Assembly: GCA_036874045.1 (NCBI GenBank)
Contig: CM072347.1
Location: 9,612,501 to 9,676,500 of the forward strand
Reading direction: 5' to 3'
DNA length: 64,000 nucleotides
Origin: Cymodocea nodosa
Lineage: Eukaryota > Streptophyta > Magnoliopsida > Alismatales > Cymodoceaceae
A program made the translations under genes and the position numbers. Below the pieces are notes generated by a model. That model searched no databases and was not told the DNA's origin. It was given only the letters and a program-made list of their open reading frames with translations. Within the stretch, counting starts at the first letter, position 1; each line of letters starts with the position of its first letter. Positions 10,662 through 20,332 of this stretch are shown here, piece by piece.

Positions 10662-12929
10662 ATGGTCTCCAAGTTCTACAAAGGTCGTGGCAGAGGAAAA
10701 GGCAAAAGCAGAGGAGATGTAAAAGGAAAAGAAATAGACAATGATGAAGTTCCACGCACTTGGTTTAAGAAAATATTTCTAGTGGACAAAAGGTTAACAG
10801 AAATTTATAGAGATTACTTCTTTCCTCAGGGTATATTAGATGAAGTTAGACAAGAACTTCAACATACTGATGCAAATATTACATACATGGGTATTCGTAG
10901 CAAATATGATAGAGAATACAGAATGAAATGTGCTGAAATTGCATTTTTGGAATAGTATGCAAAATATTTGGAAAAAGGTGTAGGTACTTCAACTAGAACT
11001 CCTCAAATACCAATAAACGGTACAAGACTACATGCATTTGAGGAAGAGCATGAATCAACTATCCCTACTCCTTTATATTCAAAACAAGTAGAATCAAATA
11101 TTACTATTGATAAAAGAAAAGTTGAAAGTCTTCAAAAGGCTTTAGCAATAGAAAGTGGTTTTGAAGAATTAAAGCAGAAAACTTTTATGGAGCAATTTGA
11201 AAAGAAAACAGCAATACTTGAAGAGGAGAAATGGAAATGTTATAGAAGAAGGAAAATTAGAAAAATTGTGTTTGAGGAAACAAAGTCTATTGACAAAGGA
11301 AAATCAGATGAAAATTTATTTTCGAAGGACAATGTATGTATAGATATTGTACCTTATTCTGCATCTGATAAACTCATCAGTTCTGAACATACTGAAATTG
11401 ATGATGATAATGAGACTTTATTTTCCCTTACTAGAAAGCTTGAGAAGAAATACAAGTCAAATATGAGCTCAAGTTTTTCTATTAGCACAAGTCCTGATGA
11501 TGTAGAAATTGAAAAATCAGAGCATCAAGCACTTGACATTGAACAAGTTATTGTAGATATAATTGAAAATGTTGAGGCAGTAACTAGTTCACAGGCTGAA
11601 TTGTTTGGAGTAGCAGATATTGAACAAGTTAAGACTCCAAAAGAGCTAAACATCAACCAGCCTTCTACAGAATCTATAGAAGTAGAGTTTGAGAATTCAC
11701 AGCATATATTAATGGAAATATCTGTTGAACAAAATGAACAATTACAGACAGATACACCAGCTGTAGAATTTGTGGAAAAATTGAACTCTAAAGATTCTAT
11801 AGAGACTGAACAGATGAATGTTGAGCATATTGAAAATGTTCCTTACACTGTTGAAGCTGAAGAATCAAGCTTACCTGAGTAGCTTCAAGAAAATATATTC
11901 ACGGAGGAACAACATGACATTCATTTTAAAGAAGAGGTTCTTGAAGATGAATTAAACTCTGAATCAAGGCTTCAGGTATCACCTTCTTTGTGTACAGTAT
12001 TACAAATTCAAGGTAATTCAATTCATTTTAGATTTGAAGAAGCATTACAGAAATACAATAATTTGATTACATGTTAGATTCTGCATGCTTGTCCAATAAA
12101 ATTCAAAAATTTGATGGAAATGAGAGATCTATTTGAGTTTCAAGGGCTCATTCAATTCTTACCAGTTGGAACGAAATGGAAGCAATACAAAGAGCTTATT
12201 GCAGCTTTTTATAGCAATCTGGTCAAGAATGACAACATACTGAAAACTCAAATAAATCAACAGGAGTTCACATTGTCTCCTGAGTTAATTTTTGAAGTGT
12301 TGGGATTAAAGAATGAAGGTGTTGTTGTTACAAACAGATTTGACATGATTAGACAACTAGATTGGAACATTCAGTCTTTATCAAAAATTCCAGATGTATA
12401 TTTTGAAATGAGATTAATGGAAAATCTGAATGTAGAGGCAAGGTTTATTGCAAATATATTGCATGCAAATTTATTTCAAAGAGTTGGACACAATATGGAA
12501 GTCAACAGAAGTTGTTTGTATGCAACTTATAGCCTGCTGAATAGAATTCAAATCAATTGGTTTGATGTTTTCACTTCTCAACTACAGCATATGAGTTCAA
12601 AGTTATTTTATGGTGATGTTGTATGTAGACTCATTGCAAGCGAATTGAATTTATCCGACTGACCCTTTGAAACTAAAGGCATGAGAGCATTTAGTGTAAA
12701 AGATTTACAACAATTCCAGGTCATGCATAAACCTCAACGACAATAACAACAACCTGATTGTATAGAACATATACAACCATAACAACAAAGTTATTCAGTT
12801 CGAGCAGAATAGCAACTCCAACTACCTCCTGACTTAGATGCAATGCTGAACGACATCAGAAATGATATTGGGCATCTAGGAGATAAAATATGTAATACTA
12901 TAAGTGATATACTTAAGAGGGATCATTAA
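10662..12929 (+). pseudogene. accessory ORF after pol (copia B); 'putative plant transposon protein'-like C-terminus
   Basis: A single frame of about 756 codons starting at ATG 10662 and ending at TAA 12927-12929, broken by TAG at 10953, 11880 and about 12075, TGA at 12660 and three late TAA/TAG codons. The N-terminus is basic (GRGRGKGKSRG). The middle is Glu/Ser-rich and low in complexity. The conserved C-terminal domain runs from DLFEFQGLIQF through TLSPELIFEVLGLKNEG to NRIQINWFDVF and KLFYGDV. A Gln-rich tail and coiled-coil-like end follow. It sits where Sireviruses carry an env-like ORF, but I see no signal peptide or membrane segment, so an envelope role is not supported. The same ORF, of nearly identical length, is in gypsy E (40490-42748). 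Function unknown. Confidence 0.75.
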
Positions 12930-13427
12930 CTATCTATTTGCTTGTTTCTAAGTACAAAATGTAATGTTTGTATTCCTTGTTTGATTCATTGAACAATACA
13001 TTTTTTTCTGTAAATGCATTCTATTCTTATTATTGTTTATAGAAAGAGTTGTTGTAAATATATCTCTTGCTATATATATATTCTCTGTAATTATCTTTTT
13101 GATTAATGACAAAAAGGGGGAGAAATATTATAAAAAGATGATTATGATTTTAATTGCATATATTTATCAAGAGAGATGATATTTTAATGGTTATTGTAAT
13201 CTAATAGATGATAATTAGAGAAATGATACTTATATAATTATTGACATCTGAAAGTTTTATTTCTGAGGGTGAAATTTACACAAACAATAGAAATAAGCTT
13301 AAGTGAACTTAAGTTAACAAACTTGTTTATTGAATTAAAAAGTTAAACCAATGAAGATGTTTTGTTGAGTTAAACATATTTCATAATTGATTTAATATGA
13401 TTTTGTCATCATCAAAAAGGGGGAGAT
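12930..13427 (+). other. 3' non-coding region with two Sirevirus polypurine tracts
   Basis: Two identical AAAAAGGGGGAGA tracts occur at 13111-13123 and 13414-13426. The second lies immediately before the 3' LTR and should prime plus-strand DNA synthesis. Repeated tracts of this type are a known Sirevirus hallmark. The segment 13200-13427 is homologous to K (25592-25708 and 31973-32059, opposite strand). No gene seen. Confidence 0.85.
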
Positions 13428-14450
13428 TGTTGAGTATTTTGTTTTGATGATGTGTGCTGAATGAAAATAATCATATTTGCTCAATTAGTATTGCTTGTGA
13501 AAAGAAATGAAAATCATCAATTAATATAGAAAAAGCTTACTGACATAAATACTTGTCTGTATTGGATCTGAAATTATACTAAGTTAATAACTAGTCGTTT
13601 CATTGCATTAATTTCTCATTTGACTAAACGTTAAGTTAACGTGTGTTTTTATTGAAAAGCATGATATGTTTTAAAGTTATATCTTCTGTATCATGAACAG
13701 TGCACGTTTAGACAACTCGTTAAGTTAGAGTGTTATTTGTATAGAGGTCACGTGAGAACTCATTAAGTTAGAGGCATAAAGGTTAAAATATGTCACGTGA
13801 GAACTAGTTAAGTTAGTGAGTAAAAGAAGAGACGAACTCGTAAAGTTAGTGTTATACACGTAGTGAAATTATAAGTTACGAATGTTATATTGTATCACGT
13901 GAGGTGCTCATGGTTAACTCGTTAAGTTAGCATAACTAAACGCGTTGAGTTGCTATATTGAACACTAAGGCAACACGTTAGGTTAGCGTTATAAATCTTA
14001 AGTTATTATTTTTGCACGTGGTAAAATTATTATTATAAAAACATTTGTTTATTACTGGTTCGTTGAGTTATCGTAACACAACGGAGATGGTTCGTTGAGT
14101 TAACGTAACACCACAGACTTAGTTCATTAAGTTAGCTACAGTACTTGTCACGTGAAATGGTACATGAGGAACTCGTTAAGTTAGAAACGTTAAGTTAATA
14201 TCTACTTGTGTTACTCGTTTAGTTAATATTAAAGTAACGACTTCTTATTACACTTGATGAAAAATTTTGGAAGAGAAAGTTTATTTTGCAAGAAATTTTT
14301 CAAAGATCCAAGATTGATGATTAAAGAAAATTCGAAATGTAAATGTGGGTCAGAACGTGTGTGTTTCGATGAAGGAAAAAGAAAAGACGTGAAGAAATGG
14401 AAAACTGGTAGTGATTAAACGTGGAGGATATGCATGAAATGAAGATACAG

Positions 14451-14460
14451 TATAAAAGGC
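14451..14460 (+). promoter_or_regulatory. TATA box of Sirevirus LTR B
   Basis: TATAAAAGGC in the LTR about 970 bp before the TG...CA repeat U3 end is left behind, conserved in the solo LTR (23322) and in C (59410). This is a typical plant Pol II core promoter for genomic RNA. Confidence 0.75.
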
Positions 14461-14856
14461 ATAGAGTTCTCGTTGATGAAACTATCCCTGCACACAAAAT
14501 GAAAAATCTTTTCAAGGATCAAAAACACCTCTTCGGGGAAAAGCTCTTAGGTGGAAGAAAGTTTAGTGAAGCATAAAAAGGTATTATTTACGTCACTGAA
14601 GATTTGAAGTATCAAAAGAAAGCAAATTTAGTGAAGCATAGAAAGACAAGATATTCGTCACTGAAGAATTGCTGAAGAAGAAAGAATAAGAAGAAGAAGA
14701 AGAAATATCTCAAACAGGGAGAAATGTTTTAAATTCCACAAATTAGTTTTCTCTATTTGTAGTTATGAAATTGTATAGATGAAACATGGTATCGATATAT
14801 AATTGCATCTACAATTTCTAAGGAGAATTGAATTGTATATTGTAATTGAAACCTTA

Positions 14857-14862
14857 AATAAA
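14857..14862 (+). terminator. candidate poly(A) signal AATAAA in LTR B
   Basis: AATAAA about 400 bp downstream of the TATA box, in the expected R region of the LTR. Equivalent sequence is present in the solo LTR near 23763. Confidence 0.5.
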
Positions 14863-14979
14863 AATGATTTTATGAAAACAGTGTCTCGACTTGTTTTTAA
14901 GTATTGAAGTTTCAATTATAATCGGAAAAAGTTGAAAAACACAATTCACCCCCCTCTTGTGTAGCTATATGATCCTACA

Positions 14980-15326
14980 AATATATAATTAAATTGATTA
15001 GACATAAGAAATGGACCCATAAAATCTATTCCCCACACATCAAAGATTTCCACCTCAACAATAGGATTAATAGGCATCATATTCCTCTTTGATATTCTTC
15101 CTATTTGTTGACATCTTAAACAACTTAAACAATATTAATGAGCATCTTTGAATTGTGTTGGCCAATAAAATCCACATTGTAGAATTTTGGCAATAGTTTT
15201 CCCTGAACCAAAATGCCATCCACATGTTTGGTCATGGCAGAAAGACAATATGCTCTGATATTTAGTTTCTGGAACACACCTCCTTAAAACCAGATCAGGA
15301 CATTTCTTAAATAAGTATGGGTCTTC
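14980..15326 (-). pseudogene. pol: gypsy integrase N-terminus, element D (truncated by copia B)
   Basis: Minus-strand reading gives the HHCC zinc-binding region (CLSCLRCQQIGRISKRNMMP) and the start of the core ([12 protein letters not shown]). It stops at 14980 where the copia LTR begins. The first Asp of the DDE triad, in GIDF, is present; the remainder lies to the left of the window. Compare P 55427-55999, where the domain continues. Confidence 0.82.
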
Positions 15327-15791
15327 CTAATAGTAATATTTTACTCTCGAAAAGAACAATTTCTTATCCTGCCTATTCCAATCCTTAGGTGTTAAACTAG
15401 TAACTAAGTAATTAACTATGTCTAAATACCAAGGCATTGTGTTGATGGTCATTAATTGTTCATCAAAAAAATTATCCTTAATTTCAATATTTGACTTTTC
15501 TATTTTTAATCTTGATAAATGATCTACTACTAAATTCTCACAACCTTTTTTATCATTAATTTCTAGATCAAATTCTTGTAATAATAGTATCCATCGGATC
15601 AATCTAGGTTTAGTCTCTTTCTTTGCTATTAGGTGTCTTGAAGTTGAATGATCCATGTATACTATCACTTTAGCTCCAATCAGATATGATCTAAACTTTT
15701 CTAAGGCAAACACAACAGCTAACTGCTCTTTTTTAGTAGTTGTATAATTAACTTGAGCCTCATTTAATGTTTTGCTTGTATAATGAATCAC
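15327..15791 (-). pseudogene. pol: gypsy RNase H, element D
   Basis: RT_RNaseH-type domain: [35 protein letters not shown], then VYMDHS and a diverged VVDHLSRL end. The usual [11 protein letters not shown]lu region reads [11 protein letters not shown] and YTDHS reads YMDHS, so it is worn at the first position of that block. It continues into the linker before integrase. Confidence 0.85.
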
Positions 15792-16877
15792 TCAAGGAGA
15801 TTTTTCTATCTTTTGTCCCAACATTGCTCCTACAGCAAAATCAGATGCAACACACATTAATTCAAATGGATGGCTCCAATCAGGTGCTTGTATTATAGGA
15901 GTTGAAATTAAGCTAGTTTTAAGCTTGAAAAATGCTTCTTTGTAATTTTTATCAAAGTTGAATGGGACATCTTTTAATAGATTGGTTAAAGGTCTAGCTA
16001 TTTTGCTAAAATCTTTAATAAATCTTCTATAAAATCCAGCATGTCCTAGAAATGATCTAATATCTTTTGCTGATTTAGGTTTTGGTAGATTAGAAATTAC
16101 TTCTATTTTAGCTTTATCTACTTCCAACCCTTTCTTTGAAACAACATGTCCCAAGACTATCCCTTGTTTAACCATGAAGTGACATTTTTCCCAATTTAGA
16201 ACCAGACTTTTTTCCACAAAGCATTTTAATACTTATTTTAAATTGTTTAAACACACTTCATATAAAGTTCCATAAACAGTAAAATCATTCATAAATATTT
16301 CTAAAAAATCTTCAGTTATTCTAGTGAATATGCCCTACATACACCTTTGAAAGGTGGCTGGTGCATTGCACAATCCAAATGGCATTTTATTAAAAGCATA
16401 AGTTTCATTAGGACAGGTGGAAGTTGTTTTCTCTTGATCCTCTAATGCTACTAGAACTTGGTTATATCCTAAATACCCATCTAGGAAACAAAAATATTCT
16501 TGTCCTACTAATTTTTCTAGCATTTGATCTATAAAAGGTAAGGGAAAATGATCTTTCCTAGTCACAACATTCAACTTTCTATAGTCTATACACACTCTCC
16601 AGCCTGATTGAATTCTAGTAGGTATCAAGTCCTAACTTTCATTCCTAATAACTGTTAATCCTGATTTCTTAGGAACTACATGGATTGGACTAACCCATGA
16701 GCTATCAAAAATCAGATAAATTATGTCATTATCTAACCATTTCACTATTTCCTTCCTCACTACTTCTTTAAGGTTTGGAATTAATCTCCTATTAGGAATT
16801 CTAACTAGTTTAGCATTCTCTTCTAAATATATGTGGTGACAACATAAAGTTGCACTTAACCCTTTTATATTAGTCAT
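15792..16877 (-). pseudogene. pol: gypsy reverse transcriptase, element D, catalytic box mutated
   Basis: Three frame pieces (16877-16632, 16628-16335, 16217-15792) cover RVT_1: NPNLKEVVRKEIVKWLDNDIIY-type thumb entry, WVSPIHVVPKKSG, RVCIDYRKLN, DHFPLPFIDQML, CFLDGYLGYNQV, MPFGLCNAPATFQRCM, then IRSFLGHAGFYRRFIKDFSKIA. The polymerase box expected as FMDD reads FMND (16284-16295), removing a metal-binding Asp. Stops and a frameshift separate the pieces. P and E keep FMDD. Confidence 0.9.
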
Positions 16878-17109
16878 AGTCCATCTTATTGCCTCTTTAT
16901 AAGTTTTTACTACATCTTTTAATTTAGAAATTTGATCCTCTTTTAAATCTGAAGTAATAATGATTAGACATGTTCGTTTTTCTTCCAGAAATAATAGGTT
17001 AATTTAGGAGGAAAAGGTTTCAAATCTAAATGTTGACCATTAGAAGTTAGAGCTTCTAATTGAACATTTTCATTTTCTTTGTAAATCTCTTCTTGATCTC
17101 CTTCTACAT

Positions 17110-17775
17110 TTATGCTTTCACTTCTAAAGTTTTAGAATTTAGTTGCCTATTTAGTTCTTCTTGAATCACATCATCTAGCATATCTCCTTCATCCTCTAAA
17201 AAGTCTATAGTATGCAAGGACATTTCTAACTTCTCAAACTTTTCTAGTTTGAAAATGTTTACTTGAGTATCCTCATTACCATATGCTAACTTCATTACTC
17301 TAGTTTTACAATTTATAACAGCCCTTGATGTTGCTAAGAATGGTCTTCCCAAAATTAAAGATGTATCATGATTCTGATGCTTAATTTGTTGGGAATCCAA
17401 AATCATAATATCAATAGGATATATGAAGTTTTTGATTTTAATTAAGACATCCTCTATTTTTCCCCTAGGGTATCTTATACTTCTCTTAGCTAATTGAATA
17501 ACAGTCTTAGTAGGGATTAAGCCTTCTAATCCTAAGGATGTAAATGTATCACTCGGCATAACATTTATACCTGCACCTAGGTCTATTAAGGTTCTTTCTA
17601 GAATGGTATTTCTTATGGTGCATGATATAATAGGGATTCCAAGATTAGATAACTTTTTAGGAGTTTGTGGCAGAAATAGGGAACTACTTTGCTTAGCTAA
17701 AAAGACTTTCCTTAAAACTTTTTGCTCTCTTTTCTTAGTACACCAATCCTTAAGAAATTTAGCACAAGGTGGCAT
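17110..17775 (-). pseudogene. pol: gypsy aspartic protease region, element D
   Basis: 221-residue open segment. It starts with MPPCAKFLKDWCTKKREQ, the Athila-type gag-protease junction, then ERTLIDLGAGINVMPS with the protease active site DLGAG, and GRPFLATSRAVINC with the second conserved block. It is preceded by an in-frame TAG at 17779-17781 that is also present in E, at 36110. The open frame on the other strand at 17603-17881 is a shadow. Confidence 0.85.
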
Positions 17776-17781
17776 TTTCTA

Positions 17782-18777
17782 TAATAAGTCTAACAAAGGA
17801 ATGTTAACTTGTACTTTTTCAAAAATTTCTCTAATTTTTTCTTATTTTTTAGGAAATGTTTGTTGTAATCTTTCAAGATAGGGTGCTAATGATTGTAATT
17901 TAAGAGATTCTTTTTCTTTCATTTCATTCGTTTGATCATTTTTAGTTCCATTTTCATATTCAAATTTTTCTTCATTGATTTCTAAGTTTTCAGATCTTAC
18001 ATTTTCATTATCATTTTGATTTTTGTTCTTATCCACCTTCATGTTATTTTCTTTTTGAATTCTTGGTGGTATATCAATTCCTGATCTTAATGTTATACAT
18101 ACATCTTCCAGATTTTCATTACATTCATGATGTTTGTGTATTTCATTTTCATGATTATGATCTTCAATTATTTTTAGTTTTAAATTGCATTCTTTAAATT
18201 CTATTACATTGGTATTTTCTTTTGTCTATATATCTTACAAATTATGCAAATCTGTAACATTAAAGTTTTCATTTGTGTTTTCTTGTTGCATAACTTGTAG
18301 TTTCATTGTATATTCATCCAATGCTTTTAGTTTTCTTTCTAGATCATCTAATCTCATTGCATTCAACTTTTGATCAATTTTCATTATGGTTTTTTTAGTT
18401 TCATATATGATATCAATTTTAGGTTTTGTATATTCTTCCTTATAGTTTAATTAGTTGACCTCTTGTTGCTAACACATGTATTATTCCAATTTGTCCATGT
18501 TCTGCTCTAAGCTACGCTCTAGTCTGTCATACCTATCCCAAACTTCCTTGTCTCTCAACATATTACACATTCTAAACTGACCATCAGTTGGGTAAACTAT
18601 AGGATTCTCATACTCAACTCTATTATATTGAATATAATTCATTTTTTGTTCATGTGATCTAACCATCTATAATCGTCTCAGTTTCAAACAATCAGAGATG
18701 TCGTGACCTTCCAAATTGTAGAATTCACATATGCTAATTATAGGTTTCAGAAATCTTTGAGCATAAGCATATGCCAT
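17782..18777 (-). pseudogene. gag: gypsy gag lacking the capsid domain (zinc-knuckle first), element D
   Basis: The ATG at 18777 lies about 85 bases after the primer site. The protein begins MAYAYAQRFLK and reaches a zinc knuckle almost at once, CX2YX4HX4C at 18729-18688. The second Cys is Tyr, which should break zinc binding (E has it intact). A long charged Lys/Glu/Asn region follows, with ITLRSG and APYLERLQQTFPKK, normally the C-terminal part of Athila Gag. The capsid (Retrotrans_gag) domain that should come first is absent, as in E. Several TAG/TAA codons interrupt. Confidence 0.8.
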
Positions 18778-18860
18778 ATTCTCAAAAATAGAATAAAATA
18801 CACAACACTCCTCCTACTATTAAAACAAAACAGTACTCACAGTTGCTTAGCTTCTCAATC

Positions 18861-18876
18861 CCTCGCAACGGCACCA
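18861..18876 (-). other. primer binding site of gypsy D (tRNA-Asp-like)
   Basis: Minus strand TGGTGCCGTTGCGAGG, close to the TGGCGCCGTTGCCGGGG primer site used by Athila elements. It lies 7 bases inside the LTR end assumed at 18884. A second, weaker copy (TGGCGCTGTTATCAGAG, 18925-18941) lies within what homology to E places in the LTR. Confidence 0.7.
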
Positions 18877-19066
18877 GAAAACTTGTTTGCATTTTTAGGC
18901 GACACTAGAGAACTTGTATTAGTTCTCTGATAACAGCGCCAGAAAACTTGTATTTGTCAACTTCTGTTTTTATACTTATATCAATAATTACCCTTTTTTT
19001 TAAAAGAAAACAAACAACCTTTCACACAAATTAGATATTAATTTCAATTTGTGCTTTTAACTGCAA

Positions 19067-19752
19067 GTGCATAGTGTATATTGTATTTGTGTGCAAGTAT
19101 AAGTCAATCCCACAAAGATTGAGTAAGAATTGTGTACTGTTCTGATTTTTATATTGGAGTTTATATGTGTTCAGTTAAGCACTTCATTGAGTTATAGTTA
19201 ATACAAAGAACTTAGTTCGTTGAGTTATGGCTAACTAAACAGACTGATCTTGTGGACTTAAGTTAACTCCACGAGCCTATCTTTTTAGTTAAATACTACT
19301 ATTTACAGAGGAATTCGACTAACGATTGGGTGATTCCACAGATTGTAAATAACATCAATTAAGCTCTTTAATGTTAGTTAATATTAAATTTATCATTAAG
19401 CAACACTAACATTCAAATATTTCAAACAATAACCATTAAAATCTTTAAGTATCTAGAACAAATCAATTTTAGGTGCATAGTGTATATTGTATTTGTGTGC
19501 AAGTATAGGTCAATCCCATAGAGATTGAGTAAGAATTGTGTACTGTTCTGATTTTTATATTGGAGTTTATATGTATTCAGTTAAGCACTTCGTCGAGTTA
19601 TAGTTAACACAAAGAACTTAGTTCGTTGAGTTATGGCTAACTGAACGGACTGATCTTGTGAACTTAAGTTAACTCCACGAGCCTATCTTTCTAGTTAAAT
19701 ACTACAATTTACAAAGGAATTCGGTCAACGATTGGGTGATTCCATAGATTCA
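19067..19752 (-). repeat. tandem duplication inside the D LTR (period 406 bp)
   Basis: GTGCATAGTGTATATTGTAT begins at 19067 and again at 19473. The first unit is 406 bp; the second matches for about 280 bp (to GATTCCATAGATT, about 19752) and lacks the last about 130 bp. Other LTRs of the family (E, H) have a single unit. Confidence 0.85.
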
Positions 19753-20322
19753 CGATTTGACAATGAAAACATTAATCACAATACAAAACAAACGATACAA
19801 CACTTTAATACTAAATGTAAACATAGATAATTTGTTGTTTTTGGTATTTTTGTTTTGATATGTTCCTGAAGATGAATGAAAGGTGAAATGTAAAAATCTC
19901 TATCGACAGTAAAAACTTTCATCACTACATGCGACGCAATTACACCACTGAAAACTTAATCACTTACAATCCTACCTCCTCTCCCTATAGAATCGTGAAT
20001 CCAAAATTGTAAGATGATCTCCTCTTTAGCATACTAGCATCAACCCAAAACCAAGGCTAAAAGCTTTACGATCTCCTGAGATATGAGTCGGTGCTTAGTG
20101 AAAATGGCTTCCCTTCCCGCGACGCGATCACTCTTCACAGTGGTTGTCAGTCATCATGTTTGGCTCAGAATCGACTCGACATCAGAAAAGTATCCTCACA
20201 AACCTCCAATGGTTGGTGATTGTGGTGGTGGTGTGGAGCTTCAAGGAACTTCTAACGCTTCTTGCAGTTAGCGCGGTCCTCCACCTCTACACACACACAC
20301 ACTTTTTCGTCTTTCTCCTCTT

Positions 20323-20332
20323 CTTTTATATT
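20323..20332 (-). promoter_or_regulatory. TATA box of gypsy D LTR
   Basis: Minus strand AATATAAAAG followed by a pyrimidine-rich stretch that includes a short CA repeat (20288-20302, plus strand). Position within the LTR is plausible for the genomic RNA promoter; the E copy is mutated here. Confidence 0.5.

Larger units (their letters stand above)
3201..14979 (+). mobile_element. Ty1/copia Sirevirus-type retrotransposon B (5' truncated, with 3' LTR)
   Basis: Order on the plus strand: late gag, protease, integrase, RT, RNase H, about 1.5 kb non-coding, accessory ORF, non-coding with two AAAAAGGGGGAGA tracts, 3' LTR (13428-14979). There is no 5' LTR and no gag N-terminus. The left end abuts copy A head-to-head near 3200. 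RT is interrupted by solo LTR N (5888-8069). The right end lies within the integrase region of gypsy D: the flank after 14979 matches P at 55735-55745 (read on the same strand), so B inserted into D. The matching left junction is outside the window. Many nonsense codons show it is dead. Confidence 0.92.
13428..14979 (+). mobile_element. 3' LTR of Sirevirus-type element B
   Basis: 1552 bp, starting TGTTGAGTATTT after the polypurine tract and ending GATCCTACA. Homologous LTRs are the solo copy at 22147-23887 and the 5' LTR of C at 58364-59833. The 3' end has the CAATTCACCCCCCTCTTG signature seen in many Sirevirus LTRs. U3 (13700-14230) is packed with ACTCGTTAAGTTAG-type repeats and several CACGTG palindromes. 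R/U5 follows a TATA box at 14451, and AATAAA is at 14857. Confidence 0.93.

Noticed and set aside
10662..12929. Interpretation of the accessory ORF as a true envelope gene
   Set aside because: No signal peptide, no transmembrane helix and no furin-like site is visible. The N-terminus is basic and the centre acidic. Only the position after pol fits.
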